Shown: positions 1-9,758 of the stretch, in pieces
Position numbering within the stretch: position 1 is the first letter of the stretch
How the letters are laid out: each line of letters begins with the position of its first letter
Origin: Lentzea aerocolonigenes
GTDB taxonomy: Bacteria > Actinomycetota > Actinomycetes > Mycobacteriales > Pseudonocardiaceae
Length of the DNA: 48,638 nucleotides
Direction: 5' to 3'
Assembly: GCF_000955955.1 (NCBI RefSeq)
Contig: NZ_JYJG01000010.1
Span: 1-48,638, forward strand
Program-made: the position numbers and the translations under genes
Notes under the pieces: generated by a model
The model's database searches: none
What the model was told of the DNA's origin: nothing
Seen by the model: the letters and a program-made list of their open reading frames with translations, nothing else

Positions 1-1
1 G

Positions 2-1807
2 CGGGAGGTTCGTGATCGTTTCCCGGACGGCGACCTCTACGTGAACCTGCGCGGGTTCGATCCGGAGGTGGCCCCGCTCGAACCCGCCGCTGCGGCGGAG
101 GTGTTGCTGGTCGGCATGGGGGTGGACGAGGTCCCAGCGGATCCGGACGCGCGATTCGCACTTCTGCGCACCACGATGGCCGAGCGCCGCTTGTTGCTTG
201 TGCTGGACAACGCCGCATCCAGCCGCCAGGTCGTGCCGCTGCTGCCTGGTGCGGCGGGTGTACGGGTGGTCGTGACGAGCCGCAACCAGCTGCGCGCGTT
301 GGTGTCCCAGCACGATGCGACGGCGATCGGACTGCGGCAGCTGGACTTCACCGCTGCACGGTTGTTGCTCGCCGCGGTGACCGGCGAGTCACGTCTCGAC
401 GCCGAGCCCGAGGGCGCGCACGCGCTCGTCGAGCGCTGTGCCGGGCTGCCGATCGCGTTGCGCGTGGTCGCCGAGCGGGTTGCGCGTTTTCCGGACACCT
501 CGTTGCGGGAGTTCGTCGCGGAACTGGACGCTGCGCGGCTGGACATGTTGAGCGACTTCGGCGACGTGGACGTGCGCTCGGTGTTCAGCTGGTCTTACCA
601 GGCCCTGGACGACGAGTCGGCCCGGATGTTCCGGTTGCTGTCCGTCCACCCGGGACAGGACTTCGACGTCGGTGCCGCGGCAGCGTTGGCCGGAGTCCCG
701 ATCGCTCAGGCACGTCGGCTGCTTGAACGGCTTGTGGCCGATCACCTCGTGCAGTCACGGTCTCCTGGCCGATACGACCTGCACGACCTGTTGCGCGCCT
801 ACTCGAACGAACTGTGCCACGACGACGAGACGGCGGCGCTGCAGCTCACCGAATGGTACGTCCACACCCTGGTGAAGGCTTCCGAGCAGGTGAAGGGCGT
901 CAAGCAACGGGTGGACGCGGGCGAGATCACCTCCGGCGTGGTGCCGCAGAGGTTCTGCTCGGCGTTCGACTCGATGTCCTGGGTCCGCAACGAGTGGGAC
1001 AACCTCAAGGCCGTGACGCGGGCGGCGATCACGCGCGGCTGGACCAGGCTCGCCATGCTGGTTCCTGCCCACCTGTCCCGGTACCTCAACATCGACACGG
1101 GACGCCGTCCGGAGGCCGTCGAGCTGTTCGAGCGGGTGATCACCTTCGGCACGGCCCAGGAACAGGCGGTGCTGCAGGTCAAACTGGCCGCCCTGTACGG
1201 ACACTGCGGCCGCCTCGAGGAGGCACTGGGCGTCTACGAGAAGGCATTGCTGTTCGCCCGCGAGTCCGGCGACCGGCGCGCTGAGGTGGTCGCCACGCTG
1301 AACATGGTCGGTGCCTACGAACGTCTGGGCCGGCTGGAGGATGCGCTCGCCAGGTCTCTTGACGGTTTCGCGATGCTCGCCGAGTTCGACGAGCCGTACC
1401 TGGAGTGTGTCGCGCGTGCCAACACGAGCCTCATCCTGAGCCGTCTCGGGCGCTACGCCGAAGCGGTCGACCACAGCACTGCGGCCGTCGCCATCGCCGC
1501 GAACTTCGGAGACGAGTTCACCCACGGGCGCATCCACACCATGCACGGCGAAGCACTGGCCGGAGTCGGGAGGCTCGACGAGGCGGTGAGCGCGCTGGAG
1601 TTCGCGATCGAGGTGACGGTGAAGTTCGGCGACCGGGAGAACGAGGGCGAGGCGTTGCGTCACCTCGGTCACGTGCTGCTGCGGCTGGACCAGCGCGACG
1701 CCGCCGTGACGGCGTGGCGGCGCGCGGTGGAACTGTGGCGAGCTCTCGACGACTCGAGGGTGGTCGAGCTGGTCGAGCGGCTGCGGGAGCTGGAGGCTGG
1801 ACGGTGA
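2..1807 (+). CDS. AfsR/SARP-type regulator, C-terminal part (5' truncated by window edge)
   Basis: The frame is open from base 2, so the start and N-terminal DNA-binding part lie upstream of the window. The visible ~601 residues begin just after where the NB-ARC Walker A would be. They include the Walker B-like stretch LLLVLDNA, a sensor-like VVVTSRNQLRAL, then a winged helix ending in RYDLHDLLRAYS, and TPR-like helices from about residue 380 to the end. Close similarity to the gene at 4636-7290 through this whole part suggests the missing N-terminus is the same BTAD plus P-loop arrangement. Its TGA overlaps the GTG of the next regulator by four bases, so the two are probably translationally coupled. 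No target gene can be named from sequence. Confidence 0.85.
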   Translation, partial: REVRDRFPDGDLYVNLRGFDPEVAPLEPAAAAEVLLVGMGVDEVPADPDARFALLRTTMAERRLLLVLDNAASSRQVVPLLPGAAGVRVVVTSRNQLRALVSQHDATAIGLRQLDFTAARLLLAAVTGESRLDAEPEGAHALVERCAGLPIALRVVAERVARFPDTSLREFVAELDAARLDMLSDFGDVDVRSVFSWSYQALDDESARMFRLLSVHPGQDFDVGAAAALAGVPIAQARRLLERLVADHLVQSRSPGRYDLHDLLRAYSNELCHDDETAALQLTEWYVHTLVKASEQVKGVKQRVDAGEITSGVVPQRFCSAFDSMSWVRNEWDNLKAVTRAAITRGWTRLAMLVPAHLSRYLNIDTGRRPEAVELFERVITFGTAQEQAVLQVKLAALYGHCGRLEEALGVYEKALLFARESGDRRAEVVATLNMVGAYERLGRLEDALARSLDGFAMLAEFDEPYLECVARANTSLILSRLGRYAEAVDHSTAAVAIAANFGDEFTHGRIHTMHGEALAGVGRLDEAVSALEFAIEVTVKFGDRENEGEALRHLGHVLLRLDQRDAAVTAWRRAVELWRALDDSRVVELVERLRELEAGR

Positions 1808-4632
1808 CTGTCGAGTTCCGCGTGCTCGGGTCCCTCGAAGTGCTGCTCGACGGCGAGCCCATGACCGTCCCCGGTGGACGCGGTCGTGCGCTGCTGGCCA
1901 CGCTGTTGTTGCGCCCCAACCAGTTTGTGTCGATGCACGAGCTGATCGACCGCCTGTGGGAAGGCGAACCGCCAACCCCGGATCGTGCACACAAGACCTT
2001 GCAGACGACGGTGCTGCGGCTCAGACAGGCGCTCGGCGACGCCAACCGTGTGCGCACGACTCCAGGTGGTTACCTGGTCGAGGTGCGGCAGGAGGAGCTG
2101 GACCTGCTGCGGTTCCGGGCGCTGGTGAAGGCGGGTGACTTCGCCGCCGCCTCACGGCTCTGGCGTGGTCCCGCGCTGGCCGACGTCGCCTCGGAGACGT
2201 TGCACCGCGACGACGTGCCGCGCCTCGAAGCCGAGCGCCTCGACGCACTCGAACACCGGATCCAAGCCGATTTGGACGGCGGCCGGACGAGCGGTCTGGT
2301 GGCCGAGCTGATCGAGCTGACGCGGCGGCACCCGTTGCGCGAACGGTTCTGGGCACAGCGGATGGTGGCGCTTTACCGCTCAGGACGGCAGGCGGAGGCG
2401 CTGGAGAGCTACCGCGAGATCACCGCGCTGCTGAGCGACGAGCTGGGCGTTGACCCGTCTCCGGAACTAAGTCGGCTGCACCTCGCACTGCTCAACGGCG
2501 AGGCGCCTGGCCCGCGGAAGGCGTTGTGCCAGCTCCCACCCGACACGGCCGGGTTCGTGGGCCGCACGGAGATGTTCCGCGAGGTCGAGGAACGGCTTGT
2601 TGCTCCGGGCATGCCGGTCGTCGTCCTGACCGGAGCACCAGGGGTTGGCAAGAGCGCGTTCACGATCAAGGCTGCTCATCGGCTGCGTGACCGCTTCCCG
2701 GACGGCCAGCTGTTCGTCCGCCTCAACGGTGCCGGTGGCAGTCCTCGCGAACCGGCTGAGGTGCTCGCCGAGCTGCTGCTGGCCCTGGATGCGCACGTCT
2801 CGACCATTCCGGACGGTGTGGAGGCCCGCAGTGCTGCGTTCCGGGCTCGGCTGGCAGATCGCGCGATGCTCGTGGTGCTGGACGACGCGGCGGGGCCAGA
2901 CCAGGTCAGGCCATTGTTGCCAGGAACGGCCAGCTGCGCAGTTCTGATCAGCAGCCGCCAGCAGCTCGTCCAGGTCGAAGGCGCGCAGACCCTGCGAGTG
3001 CCTCCACTCGCCGCCGCGGACGGGATTGAGCTGTTGGCGTCGATCCTTGGCGTCGAAAGGGCCGGCACGGACCACGCCGCGGTGGGTGCGATCGTGGGTG
3101 CGTGCGGCGGCCTCCCGCTGGCCTTGCGGGTCGCGGGTGCACGTCTCGCCGCGCGCGAATCATTGCCGTTGGGGTCGCTGGCACGCAGGTTGTCCGATGA
3201 ACGCCATCGTCTGGACGAGCTGACTATGGGTGATCTGGAGGTTCGTGCGACATTCGGTCCCAGCTACGAGGCACTGCCCGGCGACGCGGCGACGGCGTTC
3301 CGCAGGCTCGGACTCCTGGGTGCGACAGACGTGGCCTCGTGGACGATCGGCGTGCTGGCAGGTGGCGACGGCGAGCGGCTCGTCGAACGGCTGGTAGAGG
3401 CCAACCTGCTCGACGAGGTCGGTCTCGACGTGACCGGTGAGCCCCGGTACCGCCTGCACGACCTGCTCGCGGTGTACGCCGCCGAACTCGTGCGCGCCGA
3501 GGACGAGCAGGTTGTCGATGCGGCCATGCGTGACTACGTCGGCCTCCTGCTGACCCTCGTCGACGTGGCGAGTGACGACTGGAATGGGGGCGACGAGGTG
3601 CCGCCGCAGCCCATCGCCCACTCCGCGCTGCTGGACCGCGCGGAGATTGAACGGCTGGCCGGCCGCGACGACAACTTCCTGGTCGCCGAGATGGTCAACA
3701 TCGACCGCGCGATCATGTACTGCCTGCGGAGGAACTGGATCTCCGACGCCGCCAACCTCACCGACCGGGCGCTTTCGCTCCTCGACGTCTGCTACTCGTA
3801 CGACCGGGTGGTGCAGCTGCGGGAACTGGTGCAGGAGGCCGCGTTCGCGGACGGCGACGAGCTGGTGGCGTGGCGTTGCGAGCTCGACCTGACGGGCCAG
3901 TTGGTGATGCGCGGTATCACCGAAGAAATCCTCACCCGGTACTCGCGCTGTGTCGACGCCTTTGAAGCCATGGATGCTCAGGCCGAGCTGGCGGTCTCGT
4001 TGGGGGCGTTGGCCTATTACCGAATGGTTCACACCGGAAAGCCGCAGGTGGCGCTCGCGGAACGCGCGGTGGTCGCGGCCCAGGCGAGTGGTCGCGCAAG
4101 CGTGCTGTCGAGCTCCCTGCGCGAACTCGGCACGATGCTCGCAACCGAAGGCCGTCACGCGGAGTCTGCGGTGATCATGGACGAGGCCCTGGCGATCAGC
4201 CGGAGCAGCGGAAACCCGTCGGAAATCGCGCTGGTGCTCCACCGGATCGCGTCGGACGCGATGGTCAACGGCGATCTGGAGCGGGCGAGTGCGGCCTTCC
4301 GGGAGGCGCTGGAGCTGGCGACGAAACTCGGCGACAACCGCGGTGTCGCCTACTGCACGACCAGTGTGGCGCAGGTCGACCTCGCCCAGGGCGATGCCGC
4401 CGCCGCTCTGGTCGATGCGGAGAAAGCCCTTTCCATGTTCGAGAACCTCGGCGAGCGGCGCGGCGCGCTGCGTGCTGTGGCCGTGCTCGCCGAGGCGACA
4501 CTCGCACTCGGCCTGCACGGCAGGGTGATCGACGTTGCCACTGCGGGCCTGGAGGATTACGGAGATGCTGGCGACGCTGATGCGGAAGAACGACTGCGGG
4601 TCGCACTGGCGGAGGCCCGTCGAGGGGCGTGA
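1804..4632 (+). CDS. SARP-family transcriptional regulator (BTAD + NB-ARC + TPR)
   Basis: This 942-residue protein has the AfsR layout. An OmpR-type winged helix covers roughly residues 1-95 (start VTVEFRVLGSLEVLLDGEP), followed by a bacterial transcriptional activator domain to about 250. An NTPase domain carries the P-loop GAPGVGKSAF near 277 and a Walker B-like MLVVLDDAAG. TPR-like helices fill the last ~350 residues. The GTG at 1804 overlaps the upstream stop as GTGA and opens directly into the conserved winged helix, so the longer upstream frame was rejected. NB-ARC SARPs use ATP binding to control DNA binding at promoters, often of antibiotic or developmental genes. It is the most divergent of the three tandem copies: its P-loop reads GKS rather than GKT. 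Confidence 0.9.
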   Translation: MTVEFRVLGSLEVLLDGEPMTVPGGRGRALLATLLLRPNQFVSMHELIDRLWEGEPPTPDRAHKTLQTTVLRLRQALGDANRVRTTPGGYLVEVRQEELDLLRFRALVKAGDFAAASRLWRGPALADVASETLHRDDVPRLEAERLDALEHRIQADLDGGRTSGLVAELIELTRRHPLRERFWAQRMVALYRSGRQAEALESYREITALLSDELGVDPSPELSRLHLALLNGEAPGPRKALCQLPPDTAGFVGRTEMFREVEERLVAPGMPVVVLTGAPGVGKSAFTIKAAHRLRDRFPDGQLFVRLNGAGGSPREPAEVLAELLLALDAHVSTIPDGVEARSAAFRARLADRAMLVVLDDAAGPDQVRPLLPGTASCAVLISSRQQLVQVEGAQTLRVPPLAAADGIELLASILGVERAGTDHAAVGAIVGACGGLPLALRVAGARLAARESLPLGSLARRLSDERHRLDELTMGDLEVRATFGPSYEALPGDAATAFRRLGLLGATDVASWTIGVLAGGDGERLVERLVEANLLDEVGLDVTGEPRYRLHDLLAVYAAELVRAEDEQVVDAAMRDYVGLLLTLVDVASDDWNGGDEVPPQPIAHSALLDRAEIERLAGRDDNFLVAEMVNIDRAIMYCLRRNWISDAANLTDRALSLLDVCYSYDRVVQLRELVQEAAFADGDELVAWRCELDLTGQLVMRGITEEILTRYSRCVDAFEAMDAQAELAVSLGALAYYRMVHTGKPQVALAERAVVAAQASGRASVLSSSLRELGTMLATEGRHAESAVIMDEALAISRSSGNPSEIALVLHRIASDAMVNGDLERASAAFREALELATKLGDNRGVAYCTTSVAQVDLAQGDAAAALVDAEKALSMFENLGERRGALRAVAVLAEATLALGLHGRVIDVATAGLEDYGDAGDADAEERLRVALAEARRGA

Positions 4633-4635
4633 TCG

Positions 4636-7290
4636 GTGAGCGTCGAGTTCCGGGTCCTGGGCCCGCTGGAGGTGCTGCTCGACGGCGAGCCGGTCGCGGT
4701 GCCGGCCGGTCGCGGCCGGGTACTGCTCGCCACGCTGTTGTTGCGCGCCAACCAGTTCGTGCCGGTCGACGAGCTGGTCGAACGGGTCTGGGACGGTGCG
4801 CCGCCGCCCGGTCGTCGCGGGCGCAAGTCGTTGCAGATGGTGGTGGCGCGGTTGAGGTCCGCGCTAGGGGCGGCGGACCGCGTGCAGACCCGTTCCGGCG
4901 GCTATCTGGCCGTGGTCGAACCCGACGACCTCGACCTGTCGAGGTTCCGGGCGCTGGTGGGTTCTGGCGACCTCGGTGCGGCAATGGCGTTGTGGCGCGG
5001 CCCGCTGCTGGCCAACGTCAAGTCCGACGCGCTGCACCGCGAGGACGTGCCACGGCTGGCCCACGAACGGCTGCACGCTCTGGAACTGCGCGTGGAGGCC
5101 GACCTCGACCGAGGCCTCGGCCGCGAGCTGGTGGCCGAGCTGCGGTCGCTTGTCGCGGATCACCCGTTGCGCGAGTCGTTCTGGCGGCACCTGATGCTCG
5201 CCCTGTACCGAGCGGGTCAGCAGGCCGAGGCGCTCACGGTCTACCAAAAGGTGCGGGAGAAGTTCGCGGACGAGCTGGGTGTCGACCCCGGTCAGCCGCT
5301 GCAGGAGCTGCACCAGCAGATCCTGCGTGCGGAGGTGCCGGCCGGCGGACGGCAGGTGCCCCGCCAGCTGCCCGCCGGTGTGCGCAACTTCGTCGGCCGT
5401 GAGGCGGAGCTCAGGTCGCTCGACGAGGCCGGCGGTGTCTCGGTCGTGCACGGTGTGGGCGGAGTGGGCAAGACCGCGCTGGTGCTGCACTGGGGACGCC
5501 AGAGGCGGGACCAGTTCCCGGACGGCGACCTGTACGTGAACCTGCGAGGCTTCGACGCCGACGCGCAGCCCGTGGACCCCGCGACCGCGGCCGAGGCGAT
5601 GCTGGTCGGCCTGGGCGTGCGGGACATCCCCGCGAGCGCGGAAGCGCGGTTCGCGTTGCTGCGCACCACGCTCGTCGACCGGCGCCTGCTGCTCGTCCTC
5701 GACAACGCCTCCTCGCCACGCCAGGTGCTGCCGCTGCTGCCGGGAGCCGTCGGCGTACGGGCGGTGGTCACGAGCCGCAACCAGCTGCGGGGGCTCGTTT
5801 CTCAGCACGACGCCACCGCGATCAGCTTGCGCCAGCTGGACTTCGACGCGGCACGGACGCTGCTCGCCGCCGTGCTGGGTGAGGAACGGGTCGATGCCGC
5901 GCCAGTGGCCGCGCGCGAGATCGTCGAGCGCTGCACCGGTTTGCCGTTGGCACTGCGGGTGTTCGCGGAACGGGTCGCGCGATTCCCGGACGTCGCGCTG
6001 CGGGAGTTCGTGGCAGAGCTGGAAAGCGCGCGGCTCGATGCACTGACCGACTACGACGACGTCGACGTGCGGACAGTGTTCTCGTGGTCGTACCGGGCGC
6101 TCGATCCCGAGTCGCAGCGCTTGTTCCGGCTGCTGTCAGTGCATCCTGGCCCGGAGTTCGACGTCAGCGCGGTGGCCGCGCTCGCCGGTGTCTCCGTCGC
6201 CCAGGCCCGTCGGCTGCTGGAGCGGCTGGTCGCCGATCACCTGGTCCAGTCGCGCGCTCCCGGCCGGTACGACCTGCACGACCTGTTGCGCGCGTACTCG
6301 GCTGAGCTCTGCGGTGATGACGAGGAAGCGGCGCTGCGGGTGACCGAGTGGTACGTCCACACCCTCGAGAACGCAACGTCACACGACGCTTCACGGATGG
6401 CCGTGAGCGCCGGAGAGCTGACATCCGGTGTACTGCCGCAAGGCTTCTCCTCGTGGTTCGACGCGCTCAGCTGGCGTCGCCAGGAGTGGGCCAATCTCAA
6501 AGCCATCGCGTTCTCGGCGATCACGCGGCGCTGGGAGCGGCAAGCCCTGTTGATCGCCGTCTTCCTGCACAGCTACATCGTCGTCGACAACACGCACTGG
6601 CACGACGCGATCGATCTCTTCGAGGCGGTGCGCGGCTTCGGCTCTGCGGTCGAGCAGGCGGACCTCCACATCAAGCTTGCTGTGGTTTACACCTACCTCG
6701 GTCGTCATGACGACGCACTCCGCAGCTATGAGGTGGGGCTGCAGCTCGCCCGGGATGAGGACGATCGAGTCACGCTCTCCCGTGCACTGGGCAACATTTC
6801 CACGCTCTACGCTCTTCTTGGACGACACGACGAGGCAGACGCCACCCTCCGCGAGGCGCTCGCCGTTGCGATCGAGATCGATGACGTCTACCGGCAGATC
6901 ATTTTCCACGGCAACTTCGCCAGTCGGTTCAACCGTGACGGACGGTGGTCAGAGGCGCTGCGAGCAGCCGATCGAGCAGCCGTCCTCGCCGCGCGGCACG
7001 GCGACGAGTACCTCATCACCCGTATGCGTGGCTATCGAGCCCAGGCACTCGCCGGCCTTGGCAGGTATGTCGAAGCTGAGCCGGAGCTGCGCGCAGTCGT
7101 GGAAGAGCTGGAGCGGGTTGGTGACACCGCGGGCATGACCGAAGGACTGGTGCTGATAGGTGAGGTGCTGATAGGTCAGGGCCGGGTTGACGAAGCCGCG
7201 CTGGAATGGAAGCGGGCCATCGATATCAGGCGTGCTGTGAACGATCGTCGCGCAGATGAGCTGTCCGCGCGGCTGGCGGCGCTGAAGTGA
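4636..7290 (+). CDS. SARP-family transcriptional regulator (BTAD + NB-ARC + TPR)
   Basis: This 884-residue protein is a third AfsR-type regulator, starting at GTG 4636 only three bases after the previous stop. The N-terminal winged helix (VEFRVLGPLEVLLDGEP) and BTAD run to about 240. The P-loop GVGGVGKTALVL lies near 273, then Walker B-like LLLVLDNASS and a helical lid. The C-terminal third is TPR-like. From the NB-ARC onward it is very close to the truncated first gene, with shared stretches such as VLPLLPGAVGVRAVVTSRN and RYDLHDLLRAYSAELC, pointing to tandem duplication. The three genes form one tight operon with no obvious biosynthetic cluster inside the window. Confidence 0.9.
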   Translation: MSVEFRVLGPLEVLLDGEPVAVPAGRGRVLLATLLLRANQFVPVDELVERVWDGAPPPGRRGRKSLQMVVARLRSALGAADRVQTRSGGYLAVVEPDDLDLSRFRALVGSGDLGAAMALWRGPLLANVKSDALHREDVPRLAHERLHALELRVEADLDRGLGRELVAELRSLVADHPLRESFWRHLMLALYRAGQQAEALTVYQKVREKFADELGVDPGQPLQELHQQILRAEVPAGGRQVPRQLPAGVRNFVGREAELRSLDEAGGVSVVHGVGGVGKTALVLHWGRQRRDQFPDGDLYVNLRGFDADAQPVDPATAAEAMLVGLGVRDIPASAEARFALLRTTLVDRRLLLVLDNASSPRQVLPLLPGAVGVRAVVTSRNQLRGLVSQHDATAISLRQLDFDAARTLLAAVLGEERVDAAPVAAREIVERCTGLPLALRVFAERVARFPDVALREFVAELESARLDALTDYDDVDVRTVFSWSYRALDPESQRLFRLLSVHPGPEFDVSAVAALAGVSVAQARRLLERLVADHLVQSRAPGRYDLHDLLRAYSAELCGDDEEAALRVTEWYVHTLENATSHDASRMAVSAGELTSGVLPQGFSSWFDALSWRRQEWANLKAIAFSAITRRWERQALLIAVFLHSYIVVDNTHWHDAIDLFEAVRGFGSAVEQADLHIKLAVVYTYLGRHDDALRSYEVGLQLARDEDDRVTLSRALGNISTLYALLGRHDEADATLREALAVAIEIDDVYRQIIFHGNFASRFNRDGRWSEALRAADRAAVLAARHGDEYLITRMRGYRAQALAGLGRYVEAEPELRAVVEELERVGDTAGMTEGLVLIGEVLIGQGRVDEAALEWKRAIDIRRAVNDRRADELSARLAALK

Positions 7291-7377
7291 ACGCGACGGA
7301 GTGAGGCGAGGTTTGCCATCCGTGTCGTCCCGGCCTGCCTCATCGGGTAAGCATGTGCCCGGAAGAGGGGAAGGTGC

Positions 7378-9192
7378 ATGAGCCTGCACGTCGCGGTCGA
7401 CTTCGGCACGTCGAGCACCTGCGTAGCCGTTTCGGCCCACGGCCGGGAGCCGCAGGTCGTCGTGTTCGACGGCCAGCCGCTGGTGCCGTCCGCCGTTTTC
7501 GCCGCCGCCGACGGGACGTTGTTCGTCGGTCAGGAGGCCGAACGCCAGGCCGCAGTCGACCCCGCCCGCTACGAGCCGCACCCGAAGCGCCGTGTCGACG
7601 AGGGCGAGTTGCTGCTGGGCAGCACTGTTCTGCCCGTGGTCGACGTTGTGCGCGCGGTGCTGACCCGTGCGGTCGGCGAAGCGCGCCGGGTCGGTGGCGG
7701 GGCGCCGGTCGACCTTCTCGTGCTGACCCACCCCGCGGACTGGGGAACCGTCCGCACCCGAGTGCTGATTCAGGCGGCGCGGGGGCTCGGCCGTGAGCTG
7801 GTGCTCGTGCCGGAGCCCGTCGCGGCCGCCGTCTTCCACTCCGCGAGCCACTCCGTTCCGGACGGTGCCTCACTGGCCGTGCTCGACCTCGGTGGCGGAA
7901 CGGTCGACGCGAGTGTGGTGACGCGCACGGGCAAGAGCTTCCGGGTGCTGTCGGCCAAGGGCGACCCGAGCTTCGGCGGTGCGGATGTCGACCAGGCGTT
8001 GCTGGAGCACGTCGGCGGGCTGGTCGCGGCCAAGGACCCCGAGGCGTGGCGGCAGCTCGTCGAAGGCCGGGAGATGGCCGACCGGCGCAAGCGGCGGGTA
8101 CTGCGGCAGGACGTCCGGGGTGCGAAGGAGACGCTGTCCCGGCACGCCTACACCGACGTGCCGATGCCGCCGCCGTTCCCGGACGCCCACGTCACCCGAT
8201 CGGATCTGGAACAGCTGATCACCGCGCCGTTGAACAGGGCGGCTGCGCTGGTCGGTGCCGCGGTGCGTGACGCAGGTCTCGCACCGCAGCAGCTGGCCGG
8301 GGTGTTCCTGGTCGGCGGGTCGAGCCGGATCCCGCTCGTCGCGCGGCTGGTCCACGAGCACATCCGTGTGGTGCCGACGAGCATCGATCAGCCGGAGACC
8401 GTCGTCGCCCGCGGCGCGCTGCGGGCCGTTAGCCTCGACCCGGAGCGGACCGGGGGCGTCGCCCAGCAGAAGGCGCCGCAGGGCAACCCTGGTGACGTAA
8501 CCCACAACCTCCGGGTGACGGACGACGCCACCCGCAAGATCACCCGTCGGATCACGCCGCCGCCCGCCTCACAGTTCCCCACCGCCTTCCCCGCGGCCCC
8601 GCAGCCGTCGAAGAAGAAGAGCAAGGCGCCGCTGTTCGTCACGATCGGCGTGGTCGTTGTGCTCGCCGCGGCCGGAGCCGGTGGTTACTACTGGCTGAAC
8701 CGCGAGAAGGCGCAGCAGCAGACGAATCCGCCGGTCAATCAGATCGCTGTTTACGACTACAAGTTCACCCGTCCTGATGGATGGGAGCAGACGGGCGGAG
8801 CCGCGAACGACCGGCAGGTGCTTTTGCAACCGATCGACCGCAAAACGTCTGGTCCGGATTCGCCAGTGGATCGCATTGCTGTGCAAGAGCAAACACTTGT
8901 CTACAACAGTGACGCGGATCATCCGCGCGCGTTGAAAGAACTGCACGACCAATACGACAAGCGCGTGGCGGACGGCGACAAGGTCTCCGGATTTGCTGAA
9001 GCGACCACATTCGCGGGCAAGTCTGTTGTTCACTATCGCGAAGAAGTGAGCGGCGCCGCTGTGGACTGGTACATCCAGTTCGCCGGCAAGGCCCAGGTGA
9101 GCGTGGGCTGCCAGGCCACCCACGCGGGCAAGGCGCAGGTCGGCGCCGCCTGCGAGCAGATCGTCCGCTCGCTCGTCATCAGGCCGCAGTAA
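7378..9192 (+). CDS. Hsp70-like type VII secretion-associated membrane protein (Rv3446c-like)
   Basis: This 604-residue protein starts at ATG 7378 behind a purine-rich ribosome site (gaagaggggaagg). Residues 1-360 carry actin/Hsp70 ATPase motifs: phosphate 1 VAVDFGTSSTCVAV, phosphate 2 VLDLGGGTVDASVV and adenosine-loop FLVGGSSRIPLVARL. A proline/lysine-rich linker leads to one membrane helix near residues 416-436. About 165 residues after that are predicted outside the membrane. Position directly before the esx pair matches Rv3446c of the M. tuberculosis ESX-4 locus, whose C-terminal domain defines a type VII-associated family (from memory). It lacks the DnaK substrate-binding domain, so it is not a general chaperone. 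A role as an ATP-driven accessory of ESX secretion is inference. Confidence 0.8.
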   Translation: MSLHVAVDFGTSSTCVAVSAHGREPQVVVFDGQPLVPSAVFAAADGTLFVGQEAERQAAVDPARYEPHPKRRVDEGELLLGSTVLPVVDVVRAVLTRAVGEARRVGGGAPVDLLVLTHPADWGTVRTRVLIQAARGLGRELVLVPEPVAAAVFHSASHSVPDGASLAVLDLGGGTVDASVVTRTGKSFRVLSAKGDPSFGGADVDQALLEHVGGLVAAKDPEAWRQLVEGREMADRRKRRVLRQDVRGAKETLSRHAYTDVPMPPPFPDAHVTRSDLEQLITAPLNRAAALVGAAVRDAGLAPQQLAGVFLVGGSSRIPLVARLVHEHIRVVPTSIDQPETVVARGALRAVSLDPERTGGVAQQKAPQGNPGDVTHNLRVTDDATRKITRRITPPPASQFPTAFPAAPQPSKKKSKAPLFVTIGVVVVLAAAGAGGYYWLNREKAQQQTNPPVNQIAVYDYKFTRPDGWEQTGGAANDRQVLLQPIDRKTSGPDSPVDRIAVQEQTLVYNSDADHPRALKELHDQYDKRVADGDKVSGFAEATTFAGKSVVHYREEVSGAAVDWYIQFAGKAQVSVGCQATHAGKAQVGAACEQIVRSLVIRPQ

Positions 9193-9213
9193 GCACCGTC
9201 AGGGGAGTTGCCG

Positions 9214-9612
9214 ATGTCCGCCAACGAGGTCCTCGCCCGGTTCCGTGCCGAGGTTGGCGAAGCCGCCACTCGCGCCCGTCGCGCCGCCGGTGAGATCGGT
9301 GAACGCAACGCCAAGCTGCGGGAACGCACGCGTGACCTGGCCAGGCAGGCCCGTGAACGCAGCGTCGAACCCGGTGCGCAGGCCACTTCTCTCGACGTTC
9401 GAGAGGCGGCCACCGGGTTCCGCGGCGACCGCGGGCTGCCTGTCGAGCAGACGCCTGACGCCGCCGAGTTGACCGCTCCGCAGGCTCCCGCACCAGTTGA
9501 GACTGCGTCTTCGGCCACTCTCGGTTCTGCCGCCGTCGCCGGTCCGAGTGGCCAGCTTCCCCGTGTGGGTGACGATGACGAGGACTTTTCGCAGTCGCGA
9601 ATCCTCTACTGA
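9214..9612 (+). CDS. coiled-coil type VII locus protein with acidic C-terminal tail
   Basis: This 132-residue protein starts at ATG 9214. The ribosome site aggggag at 9201-9207 favours this start over the in-frame TTG at 9208. The first ~55 residues are a charged Ala/Arg/Glu helix likely to form a coiled coil. A Pro/Ala-rich linker follows, and the protein ends in GDDDEDFSQSRILY. That tail resembles the last residues of the protein at 16646-17134 (DDDDDLSNQSWLS). It has no membrane segment or signal peptide. It lies between the Hsp70-like protein and esxU in the same direction, so a cytoplasmic helper role in ESX secretion is a reasonable guess. I do not recognise a named family. Confidence 0.75.
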   Translation: MSANEVLARFRAEVGEAATRARRAAGEIGERNAKLRERTRDLARQARERSVEPGAQATSLDVREAATGFRGDRGLPVEQTPDAAELTAPQAPAPVETASSATLGSAAVAGPSGQLPRVGDDDEDFSQSRILY

Positions 9613-9614
9613 CA

Positions 9615-9629
9615 CCGGGTTTCACCCGG
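9615..9629 (+). terminator. short hairpin after the acidic-tail gene
   Basis: CCGGGT and ACCCGG pair perfectly around a three-base loop, starting three bases after the stop codon. There is no U-tract, so it may be only a weak terminator or an RNA stabiliser. Confidence 0.35.
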
Positions 9630-9674
9630 AGCCGTTTACTAGAGCAACTACTTCCGATGAAGTCGCGACAGGGC

Positions 9675-9700
9675 GGAACCGACGTGGCAGGGTCCTCGTC
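9675..9700 (+). promoter_or_regulatory. ECF-type promoter candidate upstream of esxU
   Basis: GGAAC, 17 bases, then CGTC matches the general form of extracytoplasmic-function sigma promoters. It lies 59 bases upstream of the esxU start. The same element with the same flanking bases (GGAACCG-N15-CGTCGGA) occurs at 13486-13514 upstream of the second type VII module. Confidence 0.5.
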
Positions 9701-9758
9701 GGAAGAGGCGTACGAACCAAGAAGTACGACCTGAAGTTCTCTAAAGGGGGATCTCCCA

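Noticed and set aside
2..7290. Secondary-metabolite cluster implied by the SARP genes and matB
   Set aside because: No polyketide synthase, NRPS, terpene or RiPP genes are present in the window.
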